A stretch of 11,340 nucleotides of DNA from an uncultured Clostridia bacterium. Lineage in GTDB: Bacteria > Bacillota > Clostridia > RGIG6154. The position numbers and the translations under genes were made by a program. The stretch spans positions 1-11,340 of the forward strand of contig CAKSHV010000021.1 of assembly GCA_934457515.1 (NCBI GenBank). The letters run 5' to 3'. Below the pieces are notes generated by a model that was not told the DNA's origin, did not search any database, and was given only the letters and a program-made list of their open reading frames with translations. Positions 5,470-11,340 of the stretch are shown here, one piece after another; the stretch's first letter is position 1; each line of letters opens with the position of its first letter.

Positions 5470-8103
5470 TCAATACCCCTGTTTTGCCATTTCAATCAGC
5501 TCGTCTACATGGCTTTCATACACATCCCGCGGCAGACAGTTATATTTTTTGCAGATGGCAGACGCCATGCCCAAAATCTCGCCCATCATGCCGGTTGTCA
5601 TCTGCACGCGCGTTGCGCCCAAGGCATCATGCGTAACCGAAATGTCACGCCCTGCCATAAACAGGTTCGGAATGTTTCTGGAATACAGCGTTCTGTACGG
5701 CAGCCAGAACGGCGATGTGTACGGAACCTGAATGCAATAGGTAATAAAGGGGTGATCGGGCAATTTGTCCATATCGTGAATCGGGTCTGCATAGTGCAAA
5801 TCCACCGTCCACGTGCAGGGAACCAAACCATCCACAAAATCGGTTTCGTTGTAAATATCCGGCGTGTGCAGAATCACATCGCCCATTAAACGGCGTGATT
5901 CGCGCTTGCCTGTGATGTACGTTGCGCTCTGCAGACTGTAATTTTTCATGCGGTGATCCACATTTTTCAAAGCGTTCCATGCGCTGAACATGCCAAGCAG
6001 ATTGTTGTCGCGCACCTGCTCGCCGTCAATCGCATTGTCAAGATCCATGCCCGCTTCCCAATACCAGCCGCCGAGGCTGCCGACCGTTTCCGCATCGGTT
6101 TTTGCTTTTCTTCCGGGGAAATTAATGCCCGTTAAATCAAAGCCCCAGTCGATGTTCGGGAACGAAACCTCTTCGCCCATATCCTTTGTGCGCCAAATGT
6201 TGGTTGCGCCCATCATGCCCTCGGACTGAATTTCATAATCCGCACCCGCCATATAACCAAGCGTTCCGTCACCCGTACAGTCCGCAAACAAAGTGCCGCC
6301 AACCTTAATTCTGCCGCCGTTTACCGTGTCGGTTGCATAAACCGCTTCAATGGATTTGTCCGCACGCACATCCACCTCGTCTGCATGGTAGTTCATAAAC
6401 AGCGTGATATTTTTTTCGTTTGAAACAAATTTTTGTTTGTTGCTTTTTTTATACTCATTCACCAGATTGCCGATTTCGGGGTACGGCAGGAAATTGCCCT
6501 CGCCCGAAACGCCGACGCCGACCTCCGAACTGCTGTTGCCGCCGATAACCGGGCGGTCCTGAATCAGCGCCACTTTCACGCCGTTGCGCGCCGCGCCGAC
6601 CGCAAGACAAGCGCCTGCAACACCCGCGCCGACAACCACTAAATCAAAACTTCCTTTGTCGGTAATCTGCGGTTTTTTCACCGCGTCGCGGAATAAATCC
6701 AGCGCATAGCCGCTGTCAATCGGTGTAAAGGAAGTGTCGGTTGTAAACAAAATCGCATCACAGCGTCCGTTAAAGCCGGTTAAATCCTTTAATTCCAAAC
6801 TGTTTGAGCCGCTTTTCAGCGTAACCAAGCCGCCGTCCTGCCAAAACCAGTCCGCGCCGTGCGTGCCGAACGTTTCTTTTGTTTCGCTGCCGTTCAGCAG
6901 CACTTTAAACTGCCCTGGTGCACCGTTTGTGCCAAAAAGTTCTGTCCAGTTTTTGGTGCGCACCCACATGCGGTACTGCCCCGCTTTGGACGCGTTAAAA
7001 GCAGTCGCCGCATTTTTCACAGGCGTGCCTAAACCATGCGCCATAATATAGGGCGAACCCATGAGGTCCATCGACTGCTGGTCAAGCACCCAGCCGCCGA
7101 GCGAAGAAAAGCTTTCCGCTTCTACCAAAATTGTGTTTTCGGGCACAGCGGACTCAAAACCGAATTTTAAACGCATATCTTCTATGGTGTTTTTGGATTG
7201 CTCGGTATCAATCGGCTCATCGGTAATGAAAATCAAGCCGTCATCATACAGAACGCTCATGTCGAAGCCCTCGGCAATGGCACGGACAGGCACCATGGTG
7301 CGGTCGTTTTTAAGAAAAGGCGCCGCATCGATTGCTTTAACATCACCGTTTACCGATATTTCAGCCTTACCAAGCGTCAGCGAAACGGTTTTACCGTCTT
7401 TTGCAACGGTTGCCGTTTCGGTCGCGTCATCATAAGACACCGTGCCGCCCAAGCCCTCGCCGATCATGCGCAGAGGCAGATAGGTTCTGTCCGAAACAAC
7501 GGTCGGTGCAACATCACTGATTGTTTTTTTGCCGTTTATGTACATTTCATTGTAATCGGGCTGCATTAAAAGCGAAAGGGAAAGCATGCGCTCACGCGCC
7601 TGCTTGTTGCTTTTATCCACAGGGTCTGCCTGACGGCGTGCATACACAATCTTTACCGCGTCCGCCGCAAAAGATTTGGAATAATCGTTTGAAAGGCGCA
7701 CATAGGAATTGTCGTTCGGATCGAAATAATAGCGACCCAAATAGTGCCAATAGTTTGCATTTTGCGTTTGGCGCAAACTGTTGCCGATGACCGCACCGCC
7801 GCTTAAACCGATTTCAACCGGAACATTTGGCGCAGATGTTGTATACGGATAACGGATATACACCTCGTAATTTGCCGCCATTGGCACGGTGAAATTCCAG
7901 GTTGCGGTCGCTTCGCCGCCGCTTTCGGTGCATTTTTTGTATGAACCGTTTATGCAGGTTCCGTCCTGCACCGTTTCAAAGCTGCCTGTTGTTACAAAGC
8001 CGCTGTCCGAATCGTCAACGATGATATCCGCAATCGCCGCCGAAACGCACATGGGCAGAACCATGCACACAACCAGTGCCAAAATAAGTGCTTTTTTCAT
8101 CAT
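5470..8103 (-). CDS. Exported multidomain FAD-dependent oxidoreductase with Golvesin-like and copper-amine-oxidase-N (stalk) domains
   Basis: Residues are counted from the ATG at 8101-8103 (877 residues). The sequence starts with a Sec signal peptide (1 to about 25; KK, hydrophobic core, VSAAIA cleavage region) without a twin-arginine or lipobox motif. Residues about 26-155 resemble the Golvesin/xanthan-lyase-associated beta-sandwich (IVDDSDSGFVTTG opening, ADAVKIVYA end). About 185-296 is a copper-amine-oxidase N-terminal-like domain with two half-repeats (RTYLPLRMIGEGLG; RTMVPVRAIAEGFD). About 325-457 looks like a second carbohydrate-binding-type sandwich. The rest is an FAD_oxidored-type catalytic domain: dinucleotide motif VVVGAGVAGA (489-498), GGNSSSEVGVGVSGEG (521-536), ADCTGDGT (607-614) and AGRDISVTHDALGATR (817-832). 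The substrate is unknown, possibly a glycan or cell-wall component. The SD AAGGGAG is at 8114-8120. An upstream TTG at 8158-8160 lacks an SD. A second ATG follows immediately at 8098-8100. Confidence 0.88.
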   Translation of the reverse strand: MMKKALILALVVCMVLPMCVSAAIADIIVDDSDSGFVTTGSFETVQDGTCINGSYKKCTESGGEATATWNFTVPMAANYEVYIRYPYTTSAPNVPVEIGLSGGAVIGNSLRQTQNANYWHYLGRYYFDPNDNSYVRLSNDYSKSFAADAVKIVYARRQADPVDKSNKQARERMLSLSLLMQPDYNEMYINGKKTISDVAPTVVSDRTYLPLRMIGEGLGGTVSYDDATETATVAKDGKTVSLTLGKAEISVNGDVKAIDAAPFLKNDRTMVPVRAIAEGFDMSVLYDDGLIFITDEPIDTEQSKNTIEDMRLKFGFESAVPENTILVEAESFSSLGGWVLDQQSMDLMGSPYIMAHGLGTPVKNAATAFNASKAGQYRMWVRTKNWTELFGTNGAPGQFKVLLNGSETKETFGTHGADWFWQDGGLVTLKSGSNSLELKDLTGFNGRCDAILFTTDTSFTPIDSGYALDLFRDAVKKPQITDKGSFDLVVVGAGVAGACLAVGAARNGVKVALIQDRPVIGGNSSSEVGVGVSGEGNFLPYPEIGNLVNEYKKSNKQKFVSNEKNITLFMNYHADEVDVRADKSIEAVYATDTVNGGRIKVGGTLFADCTGDGTLGYMAGADYEIQSEGMMGATNIWRTKDMGEEVSFPNIDWGFDLTGINFPGRKAKTDAETVGSLGGWYWEAGMDLDNAIDGEQVRDNNLLGMFSAWNALKNVDHRMKNYSLQSATYITGKRESRRLMGDVILHTPDIYNETDFVDGLVPCTWTVDLHYADPIHDMDKLPDHPFITYCIQVPYTSPFWLPYRTLYSRNIPNLFMAGRDISVTHDALGATRVQMTTGMMGEILGMASAICKKYNCLPRDVYESHVDELIEMAKQGY

Positions 8104-8213
8104 AATATCCACACTCCCTTTGCGCAAAACGCGCGTATCTTTTCTCTTTTTTATGCCCAAAGGACAAAAACAACTGCCGAAATGCCCGCTGCCCCTGTCC
8201 TTTCTCTCTTTTG
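8104..8213 (-). other. Spacer between murB and the oxidoreductase gene, with an inverted repeat
   Basis: The spacer carries an inverted repeat AAAGGACA / TGTCCTTT (8159-8166 and 8196-8203) with a 29-nt loop. A small GCGC-loop-GCGC hairpin (8122-8134) sits just before the SD. Neither is followed by a U-run on the minus strand, so I see no clear terminator. I also see no convincing -35/-10 pair. Whether the oxidoreductase has its own promoter or is read from the hprK-ROK-murB transcript cannot be settled from the sequence. Confidence 0.4.
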
Positions 8214-9119
8214 TTAAAACTCGCCCAAAAAGCGAACTTCGGGTTCTAAAACAACGCCGAATTTTTGATAAACAACGTCCTTGCAGTGCTGCATAACCGC
8301 CAAAATATCCGCCGTTGTGCCGCCTTTGTCGTTTATCACAAACCCCGCGTGTTTTTCCGAAACGCTCGCGCCGCCTGCGCGAAAGCCCTTAAGCCCCGCG
8401 TCTTCAATCAGTTTGCCCGCAAAATACCCTTCGGGGCGCTTAAATGTGCTGCCCGCACTCGGAAATTCCAGCGGCTGCTTTTCTTTGCGGCGTGCGTTAA
8501 AATCTTTCATTTTCTCTTCAATTTCCCGTGTGTTTCCGCGCGTTAAAGCAAAGGTTGTTTCCAAAACAACCAGATTCTGCTCGGAAAATGCGCTTTTCCG
8601 ATAAGAAAGACCCTGCTCTGCGCCCGAAAGGGTTTTTAAATTCCCGTCAAAATCCGCACAAAGGGTTTCCTTGGCACAGTCCGAAAGCGCACCACCGTAA
8701 GCGCCCGCATTCATCATCATGCCGCCGCCCACCGTTCCCGGAATGCCCGAGGCAAACTCCAAGCCCGCAAGTCCGTTTTGCTTTGCAAAGCCCGCAAGGC
8801 GCGCAAGAGAAACGCCGCAGGATGCGGAAATCAGCGTATCCGAAACGGTCATTTCTTTCATTTCGGTCGTTGCAATCACAATGCCGCGCACCCCTTTGTC
8901 CGAAACCAAAAGGTTCGAGCCGTTGCCGATGATGTGGCAGGGCACATTTTCATCTTTTGCGAGTTTTAAAACGGAAATGAGCTGCTCTTTCGTTTTCGGC
9001 AGCACGAAATAATCCGCATTGCCGCCCGTTTTAAAGGTGGTGTGCTTTGCCATGGGTTCATTGATAAATACCGTATCTTTTGTGCATATTTCGAAAAGTC
9101 TTTCTGTCATATTGCGCAC
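8214..9119 (-). CDS. murB: UDP-N-acetylenolpyruvoylglucosamine reductase (MurB, type II)
   Basis: This FAD-containing, NADPH-dependent reductase makes UDP-N-acetylmuramate, the second committed step of peptidoglycan precursor synthesis in the cytoplasm. The 301-residue length fits the shorter type II enzymes of Gram-positives. FAD-binding motifs are TTFKTGG (27-33), IGNGSNLL (64-71) and SGIPGTVGG (124-132). The catalytic region SAGSTFKRP (221-229) carries the conserved serine S224 that protonates the substrate enol, and LEPEVR (291-296) supplies the conserved glutamate E293. The start is uncertain: the SD AAGGAG (9124-9129) is 4 nt from a GTG (9117-9119) and 13 nt from an ATG (9108-9110). The GTG is used here. 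It lies 18 nt after the ROK kinase gene, so the two are almost certainly co-transcribed. Confidence 0.96.
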   Translation of the reverse strand: MRNMTERLFEICTKDTVFINEPMAKHTTFKTGGNADYFVLPKTKEQLISVLKLAKDENVPCHIIGNGSNLLVSDKGVRGIVIATTEMKEMTVSDTLISASCGVSLARLAGFAKQNGLAGLEFASGIPGTVGGGMMMNAGAYGGALSDCAKETLCADFDGNLKTLSGAEQGLSYRKSAFSEQNLVVLETTFALTRGNTREIEEKMKDFNARRKEKQPLEFPSAGSTFKRPEGYFAGKLIEDAGLKGFRAGGASVSEKHAGFVINDKGGTTADILAVMQHCKDVVYQKFGVVLEPEVRFLGEF

Positions 9120-9137
9120 AATTCTCCTTAAATTTAA

Positions 9138-10076
9138 TTATTCTTTCAGCAGTGCGGCGCCGATAATGCCCGCATCGTTGCCAAGATATGCCTTTTCAAT
9201 GCGGCATGCCTTAATATCTTTTGCATAAGTTTCTTTTTTCACATATTCGCGGACGGGGTTTAACAGATTGTCACCCTCGTTTGCGACGCCGCCGCCCACA
9301 ACAAGCACTTCCGGCTGGAAAATGTTAATCATGTTTGCAATGCCGCAGCCGACATATTTCACATAATTGTCAACAACCTCCTGTGCCGCCTTGTCGCCGT
9401 CCTTTGCAGCTAAAAACGCGGTTCTGCCGCTGAATTTTCCGTCTTTTGTATAATTCCACATTTTAGAATCCTTATGCGCCTCCGCCGCACGCTTTGTCTG
9501 GCGAATCAGTGCTGTTGCGGATGCATATGCCTCCCAGCAGCCTTTTCTGCCGCACGAGCAGGGCTCGCCGTCTACCGCAATAACCGTGTGTCCCAGCTCG
9601 CCGCCGATGAAGTTAAAGCCGCTGTATAACTTTCCGTTTACAACAATACCGCCGCCGACGCCGGTGCCGAGTGTGATGGCAATGGAATCGTCAACCCCTT
9701 TGGTTGCACCCGCCATAGCCTCTGCCCATGCCGCGCAGTTTGCGTCGTTATCGATATAAATCGGTTTGTTGATATATTTTTGCATTTCGGCACGCATAGG
9801 TGTGTGCGAAAAAGGCAGATTGTTGGCATAAACCAGTTCGCCCTTTGCTTTATCCACAGACCCGGGGCTGCCGATGCCGACCGATACCACATCATCCATC
9901 GTGTAGCCGTTTTCCGCAACCACGTCCATGGCAACCTGAGCCATGTCTTTTATAACTGCCAAAGCGTCGCGGTCCGCGCCGGTGGGAATGCTTTTTTTGT
10001 GAAGCAGTTTTCCGCTTTCACCTACAATACCTGCCGCGATATTTGTACCGCCCAAATCAATTCCTACATAAATCAT
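9138..10076 (-). CDS. glcK: ROK-family glucokinase
   Basis: The product phosphorylates glucose (or a closely related hexose) with ATP to the 6-phosphate, feeding glycolysis. The 312 residues contain the N-terminal phosphate-binding motif DLGGTN (7-12). The catalytic-base segment DNDAN is at 109-113, with D111 the likely base. The second nucleotide-binding glycine motif GTGVGGG is at 137-143. The ROK zinc signature is complete: GGELGH (158-163) supplies H163, and CSCGRKGCWE (173-182) supplies C173, C175 and C180. There is no N-terminal helix-turn-helix, so this is a kinase and not a ROK repressor. The ATG is 9 nt after an AAGGAG SD (10086-10091). It lies 43 nt downstream of hprK, linking glucose uptake metabolism with catabolite control. 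Glucose specificity is inferred from the family. Confidence 0.92.
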   Translation of the reverse strand: MIYVGIDLGGTNIAAGIVGESGKLLHKKSIPTGADRDALAVIKDMAQVAMDVVAENGYTMDDVVSVGIGSPGSVDKAKGELVYANNLPFSHTPMRAEMQKYINKPIYIDNDANCAAWAEAMAGATKGVDDSIAITLGTGVGGGIVVNGKLYSGFNFIGGELGHTVIAVDGEPCSCGRKGCWEAYASATALIRQTKRAAEAHKDSKMWNYTKDGKFSGRTAFLAAKDGDKAAQEVVDNYVKYVGCGIANMINIFQPEVLVVGGGVANEGDNLLNPVREYVKKETYAKDIKACRIEKAYLGNDAGIIGAALLKE

Positions 10077-10119
10077 GTTTCATTTCTCCTTTTGTATTTT
10101 TTGTACACATCATAATAAA

Positions 10120-11085
10120 TTATATTTTCGGCTTGCTTTCGCCCGCCGCCTTTTCCATATTTTTGGTAATGCGCTCGTTTAAAGCCTCTGCCGCGTTATA
10201 GCCCATGCGTTTCTGACGGTTGTTCATGGCGGCAACTTCCACAATAACCGCTAAGTTTCTGCCGGGCTTTACCGGAATGGTAACCGACGGCACTTTAATG
10301 CCGAGAATTTCGGTATATTCGGTGTTCAGTCCCAGTCTGTCGTATTTTTTGCTCTGATCCCACTGCTCGATGTTGATAACCAAATCGATTTTTTCGGAAT
10401 CTTTAACCGCACCCATACCGAAGATTTTCTTCACATCGATAATGCCGATGCCGCGAAGCTCAATAAAATGGCGGATAATCTCGGGTGAAGTGCCCACCAA
10501 AGATATGGCGGAAACCTTTTTAATGTCCACCGCGTCGTCCGCCACAAGGCGGTGTCCGCGTTTTACAAGCTCGATTGCGGTTTCGCTTTTTCCGACGCCG
10601 CTTTCACCTAAAATTAAAATGCCTTCGCCGTAAACCTCCACCAAAACGCCGTGGCGGGTGATGCGCGGTCCGAGCTCTACATTTAAATAGCTGATCAATG
10701 CGCTCATAAATCTTGAGGTGGACTCAGCCGTGCGCATAACGGGAATTTCATATTTCACCGCTGCGCGAACGATTTCGGGGAACACTTCCAAATCGCGCGT
10801 TACAATCAGCGCGGGAATTTTTCTGGAAAACAGCGCGTCCATCGCCTTTTCTCTCGCCTTGGGCGCAAGCTGTTCAAAATAAGTATATTCCACTTTTCCG
10901 AAAATCTGAATCCGCTGTGCTTCAAAATAGTCAAAAAAGCCTGCAATCGGCAGCGCGGGACGGTTCACGTCCATGTTGCTGACCATAACCTCGCTTATGC
11001 GTTCGCCGCAGCAGATGACCTCCAAATTAAAACGCTCTCTGATTTTGCTGAGCGGCGTTTCAAACATAATGCCGTTTTCTTCCAT
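10120..11085 (-). CDS. hprK: HPr kinase/phosphorylase
   Basis: HprK phosphorylates and dephosphorylates HPr on Ser46 in response to fructose-1,6-bisphosphate, ATP and phosphate. It is the central sensor of carbon catabolite repression in Bacillota. The 321-residue protein has the N-terminal DRTGG-like domain (about 1-130) followed by the kinase domain. Within the latter are RHGV with H145 (144-147), Walker A GESGVGKS (160-167) and VADDAV (181-186) with the catalytic aspartate region. The HprK signature ELRGIGIIDVKKIFG is at 209-223 and PVKPGRN at 271-277. All expected motifs are intact. The ATG is 7 nt after an AAGGAG SD (11093-11098). The gene is first in an operon with the glucokinase and murB. 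No HPr or CcpA gene is in the window. Confidence 0.96.
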   Translation of the reverse strand: MEENGIMFETPLSKIRERFNLEVICCGERISEVMVSNMDVNRPALPIAGFFDYFEAQRIQIFGKVEYTYFEQLAPKAREKAMDALFSRKIPALIVTRDLEVFPEIVRAAVKYEIPVMRTAESTSRFMSALISYLNVELGPRITRHGVLVEVYGEGILILGESGVGKSETAIELVKRGHRLVADDAVDIKKVSAISLVGTSPEIIRHFIELRGIGIIDVKKIFGMGAVKDSEKIDLVINIEQWDQSKKYDRLGLNTEYTEILGIKVPSVTIPVKPGRNLAVIVEVAAMNNRQKRMGYNAAEALNERITKNMEKAAGESKPKI

Positions 11086-11102
11086 TATATATCTCCTTAT
11101 CC

Positions 11103-11128
11103 GCCGCCTAAAAAACAGGCGGCTTTTT
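11103..11128 (+). terminator. Terminator-shaped hairpin at the head of hprK, oriented for the plus strand
   Basis: The plus strand reads GCCGCCT, a 7-nt loop AAAAAAC, AGGCGGC, then TTTTTC. This is a perfect 7-bp G+C-rich stem with a T-run, the classic intrinsic terminator layout. No plus-strand gene lies upstream in the window. On the minus strand the same hairpin sits in the hprK leader and ends 4 nt before the SD without a U-run, so it could instead affect hprK translation. Confidence 0.6.
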
Positions 11129-11134
11129 CTTCAT
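11108..11134 (-). CDS. Possible leader micro-ORF (8 codons) upstream of hprK
   Basis: An ATG at 11132-11134 opens a reading frame coding MKKKPPVF, ending with TAG at 11108-11110. The CCG-CCT proline codons and the stop overlap the leader hairpin. There is no good SD before the ATG, so translation is doubtful. It is recorded because it lies inside the predicted hprK transcript and ends 22 nt before the hprK start. Confidence 0.2.
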   Translation of the reverse strand: MKKKPPVF

Positions 11135-11162
11135 AAACTACAAACCATACTAAACTGATTCT

Positions 11163-11191
11163 ATTATATAACAGATTTCAAGATTTTGCAA
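11163..11191 (-). promoter_or_regulatory. Sigma-A-like promoter of hprK
   Basis: On the minus strand, -35 TTGCAA (11186-11191) is separated by 17 bp from a perfect -10 TATAAT (11163-11168). The predicted start is near 11156, giving a leader of about 70 nt that holds the hairpin and micro-ORF described above. A/T-rich sequence lies upstream. Confidence 0.8.
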
Positions 11192-11270
11192 AGACTTTTT
11201 ATGTAAAAATAGGTCTTTTTTATAAAAAATCGGATAAAAAAATATTTTTTAAAAAAATTTCAAAAAAGCC

Positions 11271-11299
11271 TTGCATTTTTTGTTATTTTCTGTTACAAT
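11271..11299 (+). promoter_or_regulatory. Sigma-A-like promoter of the rightward gene beyond the window
   Basis: On the plus strand, -35 TTGCAT (11271-11276) lies 17 bp from -10 TACAAT (11294-11299). A-tracts immediately upstream (11229-11268) could act as an UP element. The expected start is near 11306, so the leader to the SD at 11330 is only about 25 nt. Confidence 0.75.
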
Positions 11300-11307
11300 A
11301 GATTGTA
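11294..11307. repeat. Inverted repeat TACAAT-AG-ATTGTA covering the rightward -10 box
   Basis: Two perfect 6-bp arms with a 2-bp centre lie over the -10 box and predicted transcription start. It could be an operator. It also creates a -10 box on the opposite strand: TACAAT (11302-11307) is 17 bp from a TTGCAA (11325-11330), which would make a second leftward promoter toward hprK. Confidence 0.45.
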
Positions 11308-11329
11308 CATGATGTTGTGATGAATTGCA

Positions 11330-11337
11330 AGGAGGTG
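11330..11337 (+). promoter_or_regulatory. Strong ribosome binding site of a plus-strand gene starting after the window
   Basis: AGGAGGTG is a near-perfect SD on the plus strand and follows the rightward promoter. Only three bases remain after it, so the start codon lies just outside. The identity of the gene cannot be told. Confidence 0.75.
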
Positions 11338-11340
11338 TAT

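Larger units (their letters stand above)
11129..11340. other. A/T-rich intergenic region between hprK and a rightward gene
   Basis: About 210 bp without a coding region. It holds the hprK promoter, an A/T-rich hairpin with arms AAAGAC/GTCTTT at 11190-11218, and runs of A and T at 11219-11267 that could bend DNA or act as UP elements. The rightward promoter and SD of a gene outside the window are also here. The composition is much more A/T-rich than the coding DNA. Confidence 0.7.

Noticed and set aside
5455..5470. Possible terminator after the oxidoreductase (AAAC-GCT-GTTT followed by GATTTTT on the minus strand)
   Set aside because: The stem has only four weak pairs with a 3-nt loop, so it is too unstable to call.
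11190..11218. A/T-rich hairpin AAAGAC...GTCTTT with a T-run as a second plus-strand terminator
   Set aside because: The stem is mostly A-T, has a 3-nt bulge, overlaps the hprK -35 box by two bases, and has no plus-strand gene before it. Its composition explains it.
1..11340. Search by eye for a defence system, CRISPR array, prophage, transposon or tRNA
   Set aside because: No repeat-spacer pattern, transposase, integrase, terminal repeats or tRNA-like fold was seen. All but one full-length gene is a conserved housekeeping or metabolic family.

Overview
The window looks like a chromosomal segment of a low-to-mid G+C Gram-positive bacterium, most likely a member of the Clostridia (Bacillota). 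This rests on the presence of HprK, a YloU-YloV-RecG-RsmD-CoaD gene order, AAGGAGG-type ribosome binding sites, A/T-rich spacers and sigma-A-like promoters. All ten coding regions inside the window are on the minus strand. A plus-strand gene appears to start just beyond the right edge: its promoter and Shine-Dalgarno (SD) sequence are visible, but its start codon is not.

Reading in the direction of transcription (right to left), the first block is hprK (HPr kinase/phosphorylase), a ROK-family glucokinase and murB (cell-wall precursor reductase). Its promoter, around 11163-11191, is followed by a leader of about 70 nt with a G+C-rich hairpin and a tiny possible upstream ORF. The block couples carbon-catabolite signalling, glucose phosphorylation and peptidoglycan synthesis. 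A large exported multidomain FAD-dependent oxidoreductase (about 877 residues) follows murB. It is the only non-housekeeping gene here, and it sits where many clostridial relatives carry rapZ-yvcK-whiA.

The second block starts at a clear promoter (5409-5437). It has a structured leader, then yloU (Asp23/Gls24 family), yloV (FakA-like fatty acid kinase subunit with a TTG start) and recG (branch-migration helicase). A perfect 10-bp hairpin lies between yloV and the recG ribosome binding site.

The third block starts at a consensus promoter (1114-1141): rsmD, coaD and the first 16 codons of a small protein that begins with GTG and runs off the left edge. rsmD and coaD are separated by one base, which suggests translational coupling.

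For rsmD, recG, yloU and the oxidoreductase, the longest possible ORF begins upstream of, or on top of, the SD sequence. Shorter starts are therefore preferred and are used in the coordinates below. I found no mobile element, CRISPR array, tRNA, rRNA or recognisable defence system. The most unusual items are the exported oxidoreductase and the regulatory architecture at the right edge.
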